From: Candidatus Bathyarchaeota archaeon
Lineage (GTDB): Archaea > Thermoproteota > Bathyarchaeia > Bathyarchaeales > Bathyarchaeaceae
Direction: 5' to 3'
Length of the DNA stretch: 6,528 nt
Assembly (NCBI GenBank): GCA_003662715.1
Contig: QMYO01000096.1
Span: forward strand, 1-6,528
Position numbers and translations under genes: made by a program. Under the pieces are notes generated by a model. It saw only the letters and a list, made by a program, of their open reading frames with translations. It did no database searches and was not told where the DNA came from. Positions 1-4,763 of this stretch are shown here, piece by piece. The first letter of the stretch is position 1, and each line of letters begins with the position of its first letter.

Positions 1-90
1 ATAATGGACTGAAGTGTTTCTGTGTAATTATAGACTTCACGTTAAGGGCTATTGCAGCGGGAACGGGATTATTTCACGATTGGAAATAGA

Positions 91-99
91 CTATAAATG
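91..99 (+). promoter_or_regulatory. TATA-like box
   Basis: CTATAAATG matches an archaeal TATA element. A start site about 25 bases downstream would fall near 120, just before the small ORF at 130. The same nine bases recur at 3097-3105. A short dyad (101-114) lies immediately downstream and could modulate it. No start-site data, so this is pattern recognition only. Confidence 0.35.
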
Positions 100-100
100 C

Positions 101-114
101 GGCTTAAGTAAGCC
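101..114. repeat. Short inverted repeat behind the TATA-like box
   Basis: GGCTTA and TAAGCC face each other around a two-base AG centre. The dyad sits between the TATA-like box at 91-99 and the small ORF at 130. That is where an archaeal repressor site would lie, but a 6-base half-site could arise by chance. Confidence 0.3.
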
Positions 115-129
115 AATTAATAGTTGAAA

Positions 130-231
130 ATGTACAAAATAGCTAGAGTTCGCTGGGTTCTCAAAAAGAAGAAAGGGAAAGTTATTCGCGGATGTGCTGA
201 ACGAGAAGAAATCATAGAATTTCCCGAGTGA
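130..231 (+). CDS. Possible 33-residue basic microprotein
   Basis: An ATG-to-TGA frame of 33 codons, not recognised as any family. The product is strongly basic in the first half (ARVRWVLKKKKGKVIRG), has one cysteine (C22) and ends in an acidic tail (EREEIIEFPE). There is no signal peptide, membrane segment or paired-cysteine motif. A TATA-like box at 91-99 is correctly placed for a start site around 120. The ribosome binding site is weak, with only AGTTGAAA directly before the ATG. The charge pattern looks protein-like, but a frame this short can arise by chance. The next gene, on the opposite strand, ends 25 bases downstream, so the two converge. Confidence 0.3.
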   Translation: MYKIARVRWVLKKKKGKVIRGCAEREEIIEFPE

Positions 232-256
232 ATATGAAAAGAAATGTTTCCTTTAT

Positions 257-598
257 TTAACAGGTCAAGTGAAGGGCAGCTGCGACCCTCTTACCAGACT
301 GAACCAAACGATTAAAAGTTTTATATGCCTCTCCAGTCCTCTGAACAATTAACTCAACCCCCATAGACCTTACATACTTTTCAGTTTCAGACAAAACCTT
401 CACCAGCCCTGAGTAACCCGTACCCACTACGAGCACATCCAGCTTCTCCTTTAAAGCCTCTTCAATGTCTTCCACACATAGTTTATGACCTTCCTTCCTC
501 CACCAGTCAGCCTTAACTCTATCCTGGAACACTATCACATCGCTGGTGTATCGTCGCCCATTGATGACTATTTGACCGAAGTCGTAGGAATCTATCAC
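257..598 (-). CDS. Mth938-like domain protein (DUF498 / AAMDC family)
   Basis: A complete 113-residue protein, the normal length for single-domain members of the Mth938/AAMDC family (DUF498), related to the mitochondrial complex I assembly factor NDUFAF3. Visible family marks are the opening I-N-G-R-R-Y-T segment (12-18), WWRKEGHKL (32-40), the glycine turn DVLVVGTGYSG (54-64) after a hydrophobic strand, and the closing GKRVAAALHLTC (102-113). The fold known from M. thermautotrophicus Mth938 is a small alpha/beta protein; its biochemical role in prokaryotes is not established. It is probably cytosolic, with no signal or membrane segment. The start is GTG (598-596), chosen because AGAGGA lies seven bases upstream on the minus strand. 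No enzymatic residues can be named. The neighbours give no functional clue, and the gene appears to be transcribed alone. Confidence 0.9.
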   Translation of the reverse strand: MIDSYDFGQIVINGRRYTSDVIVFQDRVKADWWRKEGHKLCVEDIEEALKEKLDVLVVGTGYSGLVKVLSETEKYVRSMGVELIVQRTGEAYKTFNRLVQSGKRVAAALHLTC

Positions 599-624
599 TC
601 TTATTCCTCTACATAAAAGAGTAC

Positions 625-630
625 GGTGGT
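625..630 (+). promoter_or_regulatory. Ribosome binding site deciding the TTG start at 639
   Basis: GGTGGT lies eight bases before the TTG at 639, an archaeal Shine-Dalgarno-like match. It is the main argument for a plus-strand gene at 639-839. Six-base matches are not rare by chance. Confidence 0.3.
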
Positions 631-638
631 TTCAGTTT

Positions 639-839
639 TTGAACTTTACCGTGTTTTGGATAGAGATTTATTGTTCCCTCACAGTTCATATAGTTGAGGA
701 GCCAAATAGGTTGTCCAAGAGGGTTAGGCGACTTAGGCCCTTCGATAGGGTAGAGTGTAAGACCTGTTCTTTGAAGAGAAGCATTTACTGCTGGAGGCAA
801 TGTCCCTACAACGTTTGGCGTCAACAACGAATCGAATAA
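639..839 (+). CDS. Doubtful small Cys/Arg-rich protein, possible zinc-binding
   Basis: A 66-codon frame starting at TTG behind GGTGGT (625-630). The product is not recognised. Its C-terminal half carries four cysteines spaced C40-x2-C43-x7-C51-x3-C55, with W52 and W60 nearby, which would suit one zinc site. Arginine is very frequent (RVRRLR at 28-33), so a nucleic-acid-binding role is conceivable. Against it: most arginines use AGG, unlike the transporter gene at 1916, and the codon-aligned opposite strand is also open (609-827). That opposite frame ends ten bases before the Mth938-family start. I prefer the plus strand because of the cysteine pairs and the ribosome site, but the choice is not secure. 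The zinc-ribbon gene follows 125 bases downstream in the same direction. Confidence 0.33.
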   Translation: MNFTVFWIEIYCSLTVHIVEEPNRLSKRVRRLRPFDRVECKTCSLKRSIYCWRQCPYNVWRQQRIE

Positions 840-919
840 ACATCTCCATATTCAAGTCTGAACACACATTCACTTTCACCCTGCTCTCCCCACTTTAAGA
901 ATTGCCGTTGCTCCGACTA

Positions 920-928
920 CTTTAAATG
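920..928 (+). promoter_or_regulatory. TATA box of the zinc-ribbon gene
   Basis: CTTTAAATG is a good archaeal TATA element. A transcription start about 25 bases on would lie near 950, leaving a leader of about 15 bases that includes the AGGT ribosome site at 955-958 before the ATG at 965. The upstream in-frame ATG at 926 lies inside this box, so it is unlikely to be the translation start. Confidence 0.5.
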
Positions 929-964
929 CACTCCAAAGTAAGAGAACAGAAAATAGGTATCTCC

Positions 965-1114
965 ATGAGACGACATGTTGAACGCTGCAAAAACCCTTGG
1001 AACGGAAAATGCAACAACACAAACATAGAAGTCTACATCTACTATAGAGGAAACAAACTACCAATCTGCCGAAGTTGCTGGGGCAACATCGCTGACAAAA
1101 ACTTAGAGTGGTAA
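965..1114 (+). CDS. Small archaeal zinc-ribbon protein (49 residues)
   Basis: A 49-residue protein with four cysteines in two pairs, C8-x7-C16 and C35-x2-C38, as expected for one structural zinc. Between them is a hydrophobic strand (IEVYIYYRG, 21-29), then LPICRSCW (32-39), and the protein ends IADKNLEW. This arrangement resembles small conserved archaeal zinc-finger proteins of unknown function. It is too short for a catalytic domain, so a nucleic-acid or protein adaptor role is likely (inference). The start is ATG 965: AGGT (955-958) is correctly spaced, and the longer version from ATG 926 would begin inside the TATA-like box. It stands alone, with no close neighbour downstream for over 400 bases. 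I am confident it is a real gene and cannot name its role. Confidence 0.75.
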   Translation: MRRHVERCKNPWNGKCNNTNIEVYIYYRGNKLPICRSCWGNIADKNLEW

Positions 1115-1171
1115 AAATCATTATGGAGAGAATTAAACTAGGCATAACGCGGTTTTAATCATAGAAGAAAA

Positions 1172-1185
1172 TGTTTTGTAAAACA
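1172..1185. repeat. Inverted repeat TGTTTT-gt-AAAACA
   Basis: Two six-base arms around a GT centre, the size and spacing of a dimeric regulator site. There is no gene start close by: it lies 58 bases past the zinc-ribbon gene and 36 bases from the structured element at 1221. It could also be part of an RNA 3' end. Chance occurrence in AT-rich DNA is possible. Confidence 0.3.
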
Positions 1186-1220
1186 AGCTTTGAAGTCCGA
1201 AGCATTCAAGTTCGAGAAGA

Positions 1221-1322
1221 GGGCCCCCACGCAGGTTTTGAACCTACGTAGTAAAGTTAATGCAACTTATTTAAAGAGGCCACCAGTTTTCTTGAATGTA
1301 CCGAACGATATTGTGGAGGCCC
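1221..1322 (-). ncRNA. Candidate structured RNA with a tRNA T-arm-like hairpin
   Basis: The ends pair as a 10-bp helix (1313-1322 with 1221-1230). On the minus strand all ten positions pair, one as U-G; on the plus strand that position is a C-A mismatch, which favours a minus-strand RNA. Directly against the helix is a 5-bp hairpin (1231-1235 with 1243-1247) with loop UUCAAAA (1242-1236), matching the tRNA T-loop pattern, and with no base between hairpin and helix, as in the tRNA acceptor/T-arm stack. A second hairpin (1254-1258 with 1264-1268) lies inside. No D-arm, U8 or proper anticodon loop can be placed, so I do not call it a tRNA. It could be a decayed tRNA, a tRNA mimic, a tRNA with introns I could not resolve, or chance folding. 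TATA-like sequences at 1371-1378 and 1381-1390 (minus) lie upstream. Confidence 0.4.
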
Positions 1323-1370
1323 ATAAGTAATTTCCAGCATTTTTACCTAAAAGACTTGTTAAGAATTAAA

Positions 1371-1390
1371 GATATACCGATTTAATATAG
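1371..1390 (-). promoter_or_regulatory. Two TATA-like boxes upstream of the structured element
   Basis: Read on the minus strand, CTATATTAAA (1390-1381) and GGTATATC (1378-1371) both resemble archaeal TATA elements. Start sites 25 bases downstream would fall near 1360-1345, some 25-35 bases before the closing helix of the candidate RNA. The region is AT-rich, so such matches are easily accidental. Confidence 0.3.
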
Positions 1391-1442
1391 TCATTGACAT
1401 CTTACAAGCTGTTGCAAAATGAGAGTGTTGCTGAAACAAAAA

Positions 1443-1480
1443 TTTTAACAGCGATAAACCAGCGAAAATTGCTGTAAAAA
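1443..1480. repeat. Imperfect inverted repeat in AT-rich DNA
   Basis: TTTT-A-ACAGC (1443-1452) faces GCTGT-AAAA (1471-1479), giving nine base pairs with one bulged A around an 18-base loop. CAGCGA occurs twice inside it. On the minus strand it lies downstream of the AbrB-like gene and could form part of its 3' end. Confidence 0.3.
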
Positions 1481-1498
1481 ATGCAAAATAATGTAAAA

Positions 1499-1508
1499 CC
1501 AAAAAAAA
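1499..1508 (-). terminator. T-tract terminator for the AbrB-like gene
   Basis: On the minus strand a run of eight or more T residues follows the stop codon of the gene at 1539-1712 by about 30 bases, with another T6 tract at about 1481-1476. Archaeal RNA polymerase typically stops at such oligo-T tracts without a strong hairpin, so this is a reasonable end for that short transcript. Confidence 0.45.
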
Positions 1509-1518
1509 TTGAGAACTC

Positions 1519-1537
1519 ATCAAGCTGTTGATTTTTT
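1519..1537 (+). terminator. Hairpin plus T-tract on the plus strand
   Basis: ATCAA (1519-1523) pairs with TTGAT (1528-1532) around a GCTG loop, and the second arm runs into six T residues ending at 1537. It could stop plus-strand transcripts coming from the zinc-ribbon side before they enter the opposing gene, whose stop codon is at 1541-1539. The stem is only five pairs. Confidence 0.4.
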
Positions 1538-1538
1538 C

Positions 1539-1712
1539 CTAAAGCTTCTCTATGACCAGTTTGTCTTTTCCTTTATCGAATTTCACTTTAACCCGAACAG
1601 ACGATGTTGTCTGAAATGGGAACATGCTGTCTTCGGCGAGGTCTTTTGGTAGGTATATCAGGTATTTGCCGTCTTTCCTCTTAAACAATCTTCCTCTTCC
1701 TTCGCTTACCAT
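1539..1712 (-). CDS. AbrB/SpoVT-like small protein (57 residues)
   Basis: A complete 57-codon frame, ATG at 1712-1710 to TAG at 1541-1539, with GGGTG six to seven bases upstream on the minus strand. The product begins with a basic segment (GRGRLFKRKDG, 5-15), then the strand-plus-helix YLIYLPKDLAED (17-28), then VRVKVKFD (39-46) and DKLVIEKL (50-57). The I-x-L-P-K-x-L element followed by a V-rich strand and a final K-L-V-I-E resembles the swapped-hairpin AbrB/SpoVT fold, used by archaeal transition-state regulators and antitoxins to bind DNA. The match is by eye and partial: the usual G-D-x-V-E turn is replaced by FPFQTTSS (31-38). No toxin gene adjoins it, so an antitoxin role is not supported. 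A TATA-like box at 1766-1773 and a T-tract after the stop suggest a single-gene transcript. Confidence 0.7.
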   Translation of the reverse strand: MVSEGRGRLFKRKDGKYLIYLPKDLAEDSMFPFQTTSSVRVKVKFDKGKDKLVIEKL

Positions 1713-1765
1713 AATTTACACCCAATTAAGATTTTGCATGCTTTTGAATGAGAACTGCCGTTTAG

Positions 1766-1773
1766 ATATTTAA
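1766..1773 (-). promoter_or_regulatory. TATA-like box of the AbrB-like gene
   Basis: TTAAATAT on the minus strand lies about 55 bases ahead of the ATG. A start site about 25 bases on would give a leader near 30 bases containing the GGGTG ribosome site. It shares the 1713-1915 interval with the promoter of the divergent transporter gene, so the two promoters could be co-regulated. Confidence 0.4.
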
Positions 1774-1851
1774 CATTTGTCACCATTTATCTGAGAAAGT
1801 TTTGACCATTAATTTTTTAGATGCTGTAAAAAGATATTAACTTCTCACTTC

Positions 1852-1860
1852 TTATACAAA
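1852..1860 (+). promoter_or_regulatory. TATA-like box of the transporter gene
   Basis: TTATACAAA is the best TATA-like candidate before the transporter. A start site near 1882 would leave a leader of about 35 bases that includes the AAGGAG at 1896-1901. Another A/T element (AAGATATTAA, about 1831-1840) is an alternative. Confidence 0.4.
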
Positions 1861-1895
1861 GAATCTCATCAAATCAAAGCGGATACATGTTACAT

Positions 1896-1901
1896 AAGGA
1901 G
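1896..1901 (+). promoter_or_regulatory. Ribosome binding site with long spacer
   Basis: AAGGAG is a strong match but lies 14 bases before the ATG at 1916, longer than usual. No other start codon fits better: an in-frame TAA overlaps the site (1895-1897) and no ATG, GTG or TTG occurs between it and 1916. Confidence 0.55.
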
Positions 1902-1915
1902 TTAGCCAGCCAAAA

Positions 1916-3091
1916 ATGAGCCTCAAACTGCTGAGTTCAGCGATGCTCATGTATTCAATGAACATAGGGATACTCGTCACCATTATCCCATTGTTTTCAC
2001 AAGAACTTGGCGCCAACAAAATGACTATTGGATTTATCGCTTCAACCTATGCTGCAGCGTATATTGTGGGAGCACTATTTTGGGGCAGAGGCTCTGACAT
2101 TTTGGGTAGAAAATTAGCGCTCGGCCTTGGAATGTTAGGATACTCTGTCGCTGTCTTTCTGCTTACCTTTGTCAATGACCCTAGCCAAATTTTTGCAATC
2201 AGATTTCTAGGAGGTCTTGTTGATGTCTCCTTCTGGACTGTGCCAACAGCACTCATCGCAGATATGTATGCATCTAAAGAGATGGGTTCAGCTCTAGGCA
2301 AGATTGGAACTGCAACAGCAATAGGCTTCATCGCTGGGTCGGTGTTAGTTGACGTTCTGGTTGAAATAATCAAGGTGGTTGATTATCGGGGCTTATTCTA
2401 CATCTGCTCTGTTTTCATTTTTCTTATATCTCTTCTAGTGCTCTTTGGACTTCAAGAGAAGCCGAAACCTAAAGTTTTAGTTAGAAAAACCGAGGATTCT
2501 TCAAAGGTTTGGCGTAAGTATAGAGATTTAATGAAAAAGAGTTTTGCAGTCATGTACATTGACATAGTATTCTTTGCCATGTTTTTTGGAGTTATAGTTT
2601 CTCAATTCATTGTGTACGCTAAAAATATGTTGGGTCCAGGAGAAGCTTTGGTTGGTCTTCTCATGGGTAGCTATTATGCTTCAGAAGCCATAATCCAGGT
2701 TCCAGCTGGCAAATTGTCAGATGTTTTCGGTCGTCATCGCATAGCGGTATTAGGATTCATTATGTGTGCTTTGGGGTTTTTCGCCTTGACTTTCGCCACA
2801 TCGTTTGTGCTCCTTTTAATTCCAATTTTGGTTATAGGTGGAGGAATAGGAACGCTTTATATCACGGTGCCCGCAGCCCTTATGGATGTGGCTCCGTCTT
2901 CTCAGCGAGGTTTGGTCTCTGGTTTTCAGAACATAGCTTGGGGAATCGGCTACTTTGCTGGTCCAGCGCTTGGAGGCATCGTGGTTAACTATTATATCGG
3001 TGCGCCCTATCTGCTATCTGTAATCATATCAATGTTGGGAGGAGCCTTAACTCTGTATGAAAGTAGGATTAGAAACTCTACCTCTAAATAG
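1916..3091 (+). CDS. Major facilitator superfamily (MFS) transporter
   Basis: A complete 391-residue integral membrane protein with about twelve hydrophobic segments in two six-helix halves joined by a charged cytoplasmic loop (about 179-208), the standard MFS layout and length. The MFS motif A appears twice, in the loop after helix 2 (GRGSDILGRK, 57-66) and at the equivalent place in the second half (GKLSDVFGRH, 265-274). Glycine/proline-rich helices such as GYFAGPALGG (345-354) are also typical of the family. The layout resembles drug or small-molecule efflux and sugar permease branches, but nothing visible fixes the substrate or direction. The start is ATG 1916, forced by an in-frame stop at 1895. 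The iron-sulfur gene follows after about 20-30 bases, so co-transcription with the downstream genes is plausible. Confidence 0.92.
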   Translation: MSLKLLSSAMLMYSMNIGILVTIIPLFSQELGANKMTIGFIASTYAAAYIVGALFWGRGSDILGRKLALGLGMLGYSVAVFLLTFVNDPSQIFAIRFLGGLVDVSFWTVPTALIADMYASKEMGSALGKIGTATAIGFIAGSVLVDVLVEIIKVVDYRGLFYICSVFIFLISLLVLFGLQEKPKPKVLVRKTEDSSKVWRKYRDLMKKSFAVMYIDIVFFAMFFGVIVSQFIVYAKNMLGPGEALVGLLMGSYYASEAIIQVPAGKLSDVFGRHRIAVLGFIMCALGFFALTFATSFVLLLIPILVIGGGIGTLYITVPAALMDVAPSSQRGLVSGFQNIAWGIGYFAGPALGGIVVNYYIGAPYLLSVIISMLGGALTLYESRIRNSTSK

Positions 3092-3096
3092 TACGG

Positions 3097-3105
3097 CTAT
3101 AAATG
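3097..3105 (+). promoter_or_regulatory. TATA-like box before the QueG-like gene
   Basis: CTATAAATG, the same nine bases as at 91-99, lies between the transporter stop and the next start. A start site about 25 bases on would fall at or just after the ATG at 3122, giving at best a leaderless transcript. It may be an internal promoter or simply AT-rich spacer. Confidence 0.25.
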
Positions 3106-3121
3106 TAATGAGTTGGTCAAT

Positions 3122-3817
3122 ATGAACGAAGAATTAACCATCAGCGTAAAAGAGTTAGCTCACAGCTTAGGCGCAGACCTAGTTGGTGTTGCTCAGGCAG
3201 ACTCTTTCATAGAAGCGCCGAAGGGACATCGCCCAGAGGATTTGTTGCGAGGAGCCCAAAGCGTTATTGTAATGGCAGTTCATCTGCTCGATGCTGCTCT
3301 TGAGTCAGCACCAAATAGGGAGTACTCAATTACTTATAACGTTGTAAATCAGGAGTTGAATAGAATAGCCTTCCATGTTGCTAGATTTCTTCAGGATAAA
3401 GGTTATCGGGCGCTTCAGGTTCCAGCCTCTCCACCTTACGATGTTGAACGTAACATGGGAGACATATCGCATAGACATGCAGGACAGTTAGCGGGCATCG
3501 GAGTTTTTGGTAAGAACAGTCTTCTACTCTCCGTAAAGTTTGGTCCAAGAATTCGGCTGGTTTCGGTCATTACAGATGCTCCCTTAAAAGCTGACAGCCC
3601 GCTAGATATAGACCTTTGCAAGGAATGTGACAAATGTCTCCAAGCGTGTCCTTCTGGAGCTCTAAAAGGAGAACGAATTGTAGATAAACCTAGATGCGAC
3701 GCTTACCATGCCGAAGTAGGCGAAAAGTTGCAGCTTGACGATTGGCAACAAATCTGCGGCGTCTGCATTCGTGTTTGTCCAGTCGGTAAAAAAGTTGCAA
3801 GCGTAACAAAAGTATAG
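3122..3817 (+). CDS. QueG-like double [4Fe-4S] cluster protein
   Basis: A 231-residue soluble protein related to epoxyqueuosine reductase (QueG) and corrinoid reductive dehalogenases. The N-terminal part has ADLVGVA (18-24) and, later, AGIGVFGKNSLLL (124-136), which parallels the A-G-L-G-W-I-G-K-N segment of QueG. Eight cysteines follow in QueG-like order: C166-x2-C169-x2-C172-x3-C176-P, then C192 in R-C-D-A-Y, then C212-x2-C215-x3-C219-P, suited to two [4Fe-4S] clusters. It is shorter than bacterial QueG, lacking the C-terminal HEAT-like extension. Archaea generally make archaeosine rather than queuosine, so QueG activity is doubtful and the substrate is unknown; corrinoid binding is likely only by homology. 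ATG 3122 is preferred, behind GTTGGT. A TTG at 3113 would add three residues. The DUF89 gene begins 12 bases after the stop, pointing to co-transcription. Confidence 0.85.
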   Translation: MNEELTISVKELAHSLGADLVGVAQADSFIEAPKGHRPEDLLRGAQSVIVMAVHLLDAALESAPNREYSITYNVVNQELNRIAFHVARFLQDKGYRALQVPASPPYDVERNMGDISHRHAGQLAGIGVFGKNSLLLSVKFGPRIRLVSVITDAPLKADSPLDIDLCKECDKCLQACPSGALKGERIVDKPRCDAYHAEVGEKLQLDDWQQICGVCIRVCPVGKKVASVTKV

Positions 3818-3823
3818 AGAGGT
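3818..3823 (+). promoter_or_regulatory. Ribosome binding site deciding the TTG start at 3830
   Basis: AGAGGT, overlapping the end of the preceding gene's stop region, is six bases from the TTG at 3830. It supports that uncommon start, which also keeps the conserved N-terminal C-x2-C of the DUF89 protein. Confidence 0.6.
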
Positions 3824-3829
3824 TCACCA

Positions 3830-4714
3830 TTGAAAGTTAAAGCTGAATGTGCCGTTTGCATTCTTCAGCGGGGTTATTTAGAAATCGAAAAGGCAACAGA
3901 TGATATGTCTCTTCAATTCAAAGCCATGTCCGCCCTCATAAAATTCCTAGCAAGAGAATTCAAACCCACTGCAGTTGCAGCATACTTGGGTACACAGAGA
4001 GACAGAATAGTAAAGGAGGTAACGGGTAATCCAGACTATTACGCTAAAACAAAGCGGATAAGTAATCAGAGGGCGATGGAAATTCTTCCATTAGCTAAGA
4101 ACATAGTTTTAAACGAAACATCAGCAGAGTCTAGGTTTAGAAAAGCATGCTTATGCTCCATGGTGGGTAACATCATCGAATTTGACATCCCCGACCATAC
4201 ATTCAGATTCTCTGATTTAGAGAAGCTAATTCGAGGAGCTGAAGAAGATTTGGCTATCGATGAAATCTCAAAGATTTTCAATCATGCAAAAAAGGCTAAG
4301 AGAATATTATATTTAACAGACAACGCTGGAGAAATAGCCTTGGACACATTACTGGTTCAAGAACTAAAAAGATTCGGAGCAAACGTCACAGTAGCAGTTA
4401 AAAGCAAGCCAGTCCTTAACGATGCCACCATAGAAGACGCTGAATACGTGGGCATGCACAACGTCGCAGATAACGTGGTTACCACTGGGTCAGACTCCGT
4501 GGGTTTAGTGCTCGAAGAGTGCTCCAGCGAGTTTCTTAAACTCTACAACTCAGCGGATTTAGTGATAGCGAAGGGCATGGGGCACGCTGAAACGCTTACA
4601 GAACTCAACTTGAAAACTCCACATGCATTATTGTTGCGGACAAAATGTCGTCCAGTTGCCAACTTCTTTGGCGTGGATAGGAATAAGAATATTGCTAAAC
4701 TGATGATGCCTTAA
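3830..4714 (+). CDS. DUF89 family metal-dependent phosphatase (ARMT1-like)
   Basis: A complete 294-residue protein of the DUF89 family, the size of archaeal stand-alone members. Family members are Mn/Co/Ni-dependent phosphatases thought to remove damaged or misplaced phosphometabolites such as sugar phosphates; human ARMT1 belongs to the same fold. Visible marks are C7-x2-C10 in the N-terminal helix region, the metal-site motif LTDNAGE (162-168) with D164 and N165, PVLNDATIEDA (194-204), DLVIAKGMGHAETL (243-256) and CRPVANFFGV (273-282). These are the conserved active-site loops of the family; the exact substrate is not readable. It is cytosolic. The start is TTG behind AGAGGT (3818-3823). 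It is translated 12 bases after the QueG-like gene and 49 bases before the debranching enzyme. Closeness to glucan metabolism fits a sugar-phosphate clean-up role, but that is inference. Confidence 0.9.
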   Translation: MKVKAECAVCILQRGYLEIEKATDDMSLQFKAMSALIKFLAREFKPTAVAAYLGTQRDRIVKEVTGNPDYYAKTKRISNQRAMEILPLAKNIVLNETSAESRFRKACLCSMVGNIIEFDIPDHTFRFSDLEKLIRGAEEDLAIDEISKIFNHAKKAKRILYLTDNAGEIALDTLLVQELKRFGANVTVAVKSKPVLNDATIEDAEYVGMHNVADNVVTTGSDSVGLVLEECSSEFLKLYNSADLVIAKGMGHAETLTELNLKTPHALLLRTKCRPVANFFGVDRNKNIAKLMMP

Positions 4715-4715
4715 C

Positions 4716-4729
4716 CTAAAATCGTTTAG
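4716..4729 (+). other. Small hairpin between phosphatase and debranching genes
   Basis: CTAAA (4716-4720) and TTTAG (4725-4729) form a 5-bp stem with an ATCG loop, right after the DUF89 stop. No T-tract follows, so it is not a convincing terminator. It could act as a processing or stability element within a shared transcript, or be chance. Confidence 0.25.
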
Positions 4730-4763
4730 TCAAAAATAGAATTCAATAATAAGGATGGTAACG

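Larger units (their letters stand above)
1115..1538. other. 424-base intergenic region with structured and AT-rich DNA
   Basis: No convincing coding frame on either strand; the longest ATG frames I see are about a dozen codons. It contains a dyad at 1172-1185, the tRNA-like structured element at 1221-1322, TATA-like sequences on the minus strand at 1371-1378 and 1381-1390, a dyad at 1443-1480, the repeated 10-mer CAAGCTGTTG (1405-1414, 1521-1530), and A/T tracts from about 1476 to 1508. It separates the zinc-ribbon gene (+) from the AbrB-like gene (-), whose 3' ends face it. Confidence 0.6.

Noticed and set aside
609..827. Minus-strand 72-codon frame upstream of the Mth938-family gene
   Set aside because: Its placement is operon-like (ten bases before the GTG), but it starts at TTG without a well-placed ribosome site, is proline-rich without a recognisable motif, and is the codon-aligned complement of the plus-strand Cys-rich frame. 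Kept only as an alternative to 639-839.
926..1114. Longer zinc-ribbon protein starting at ATG 926
   Set aside because: The ATG lies within the TATA-like box, and no ribosome site precedes it. The ATG at 965 has AGGT at suitable spacing.
876..1145. Minus-strand 89-codon frame across the zinc-ribbon gene
   Set aside because: It is a shadow of the zinc-ribbon gene: low-complexity, rich in Cys and Leu from complementing that gene, with no ribosome site.
1221..1322. A canonical tRNA gene on the minus strand
   Set aside because: Acceptor-like and T-arm-like parts fit, but there is no U8, no D-arm with the GG pair in a proper loop, and the only anticodon-like hairpin has a 5-base loop, or a 7-base loop without U33. 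The interior is about 20 bases too long and no intron could be placed.
1115..1538. Box C/D guide RNA
   Set aside because: A box C-like TTGATGA occurs on the minus strand near 1524-1518, but no CUGA lies at a suitable distance and the internal boxes are missing.
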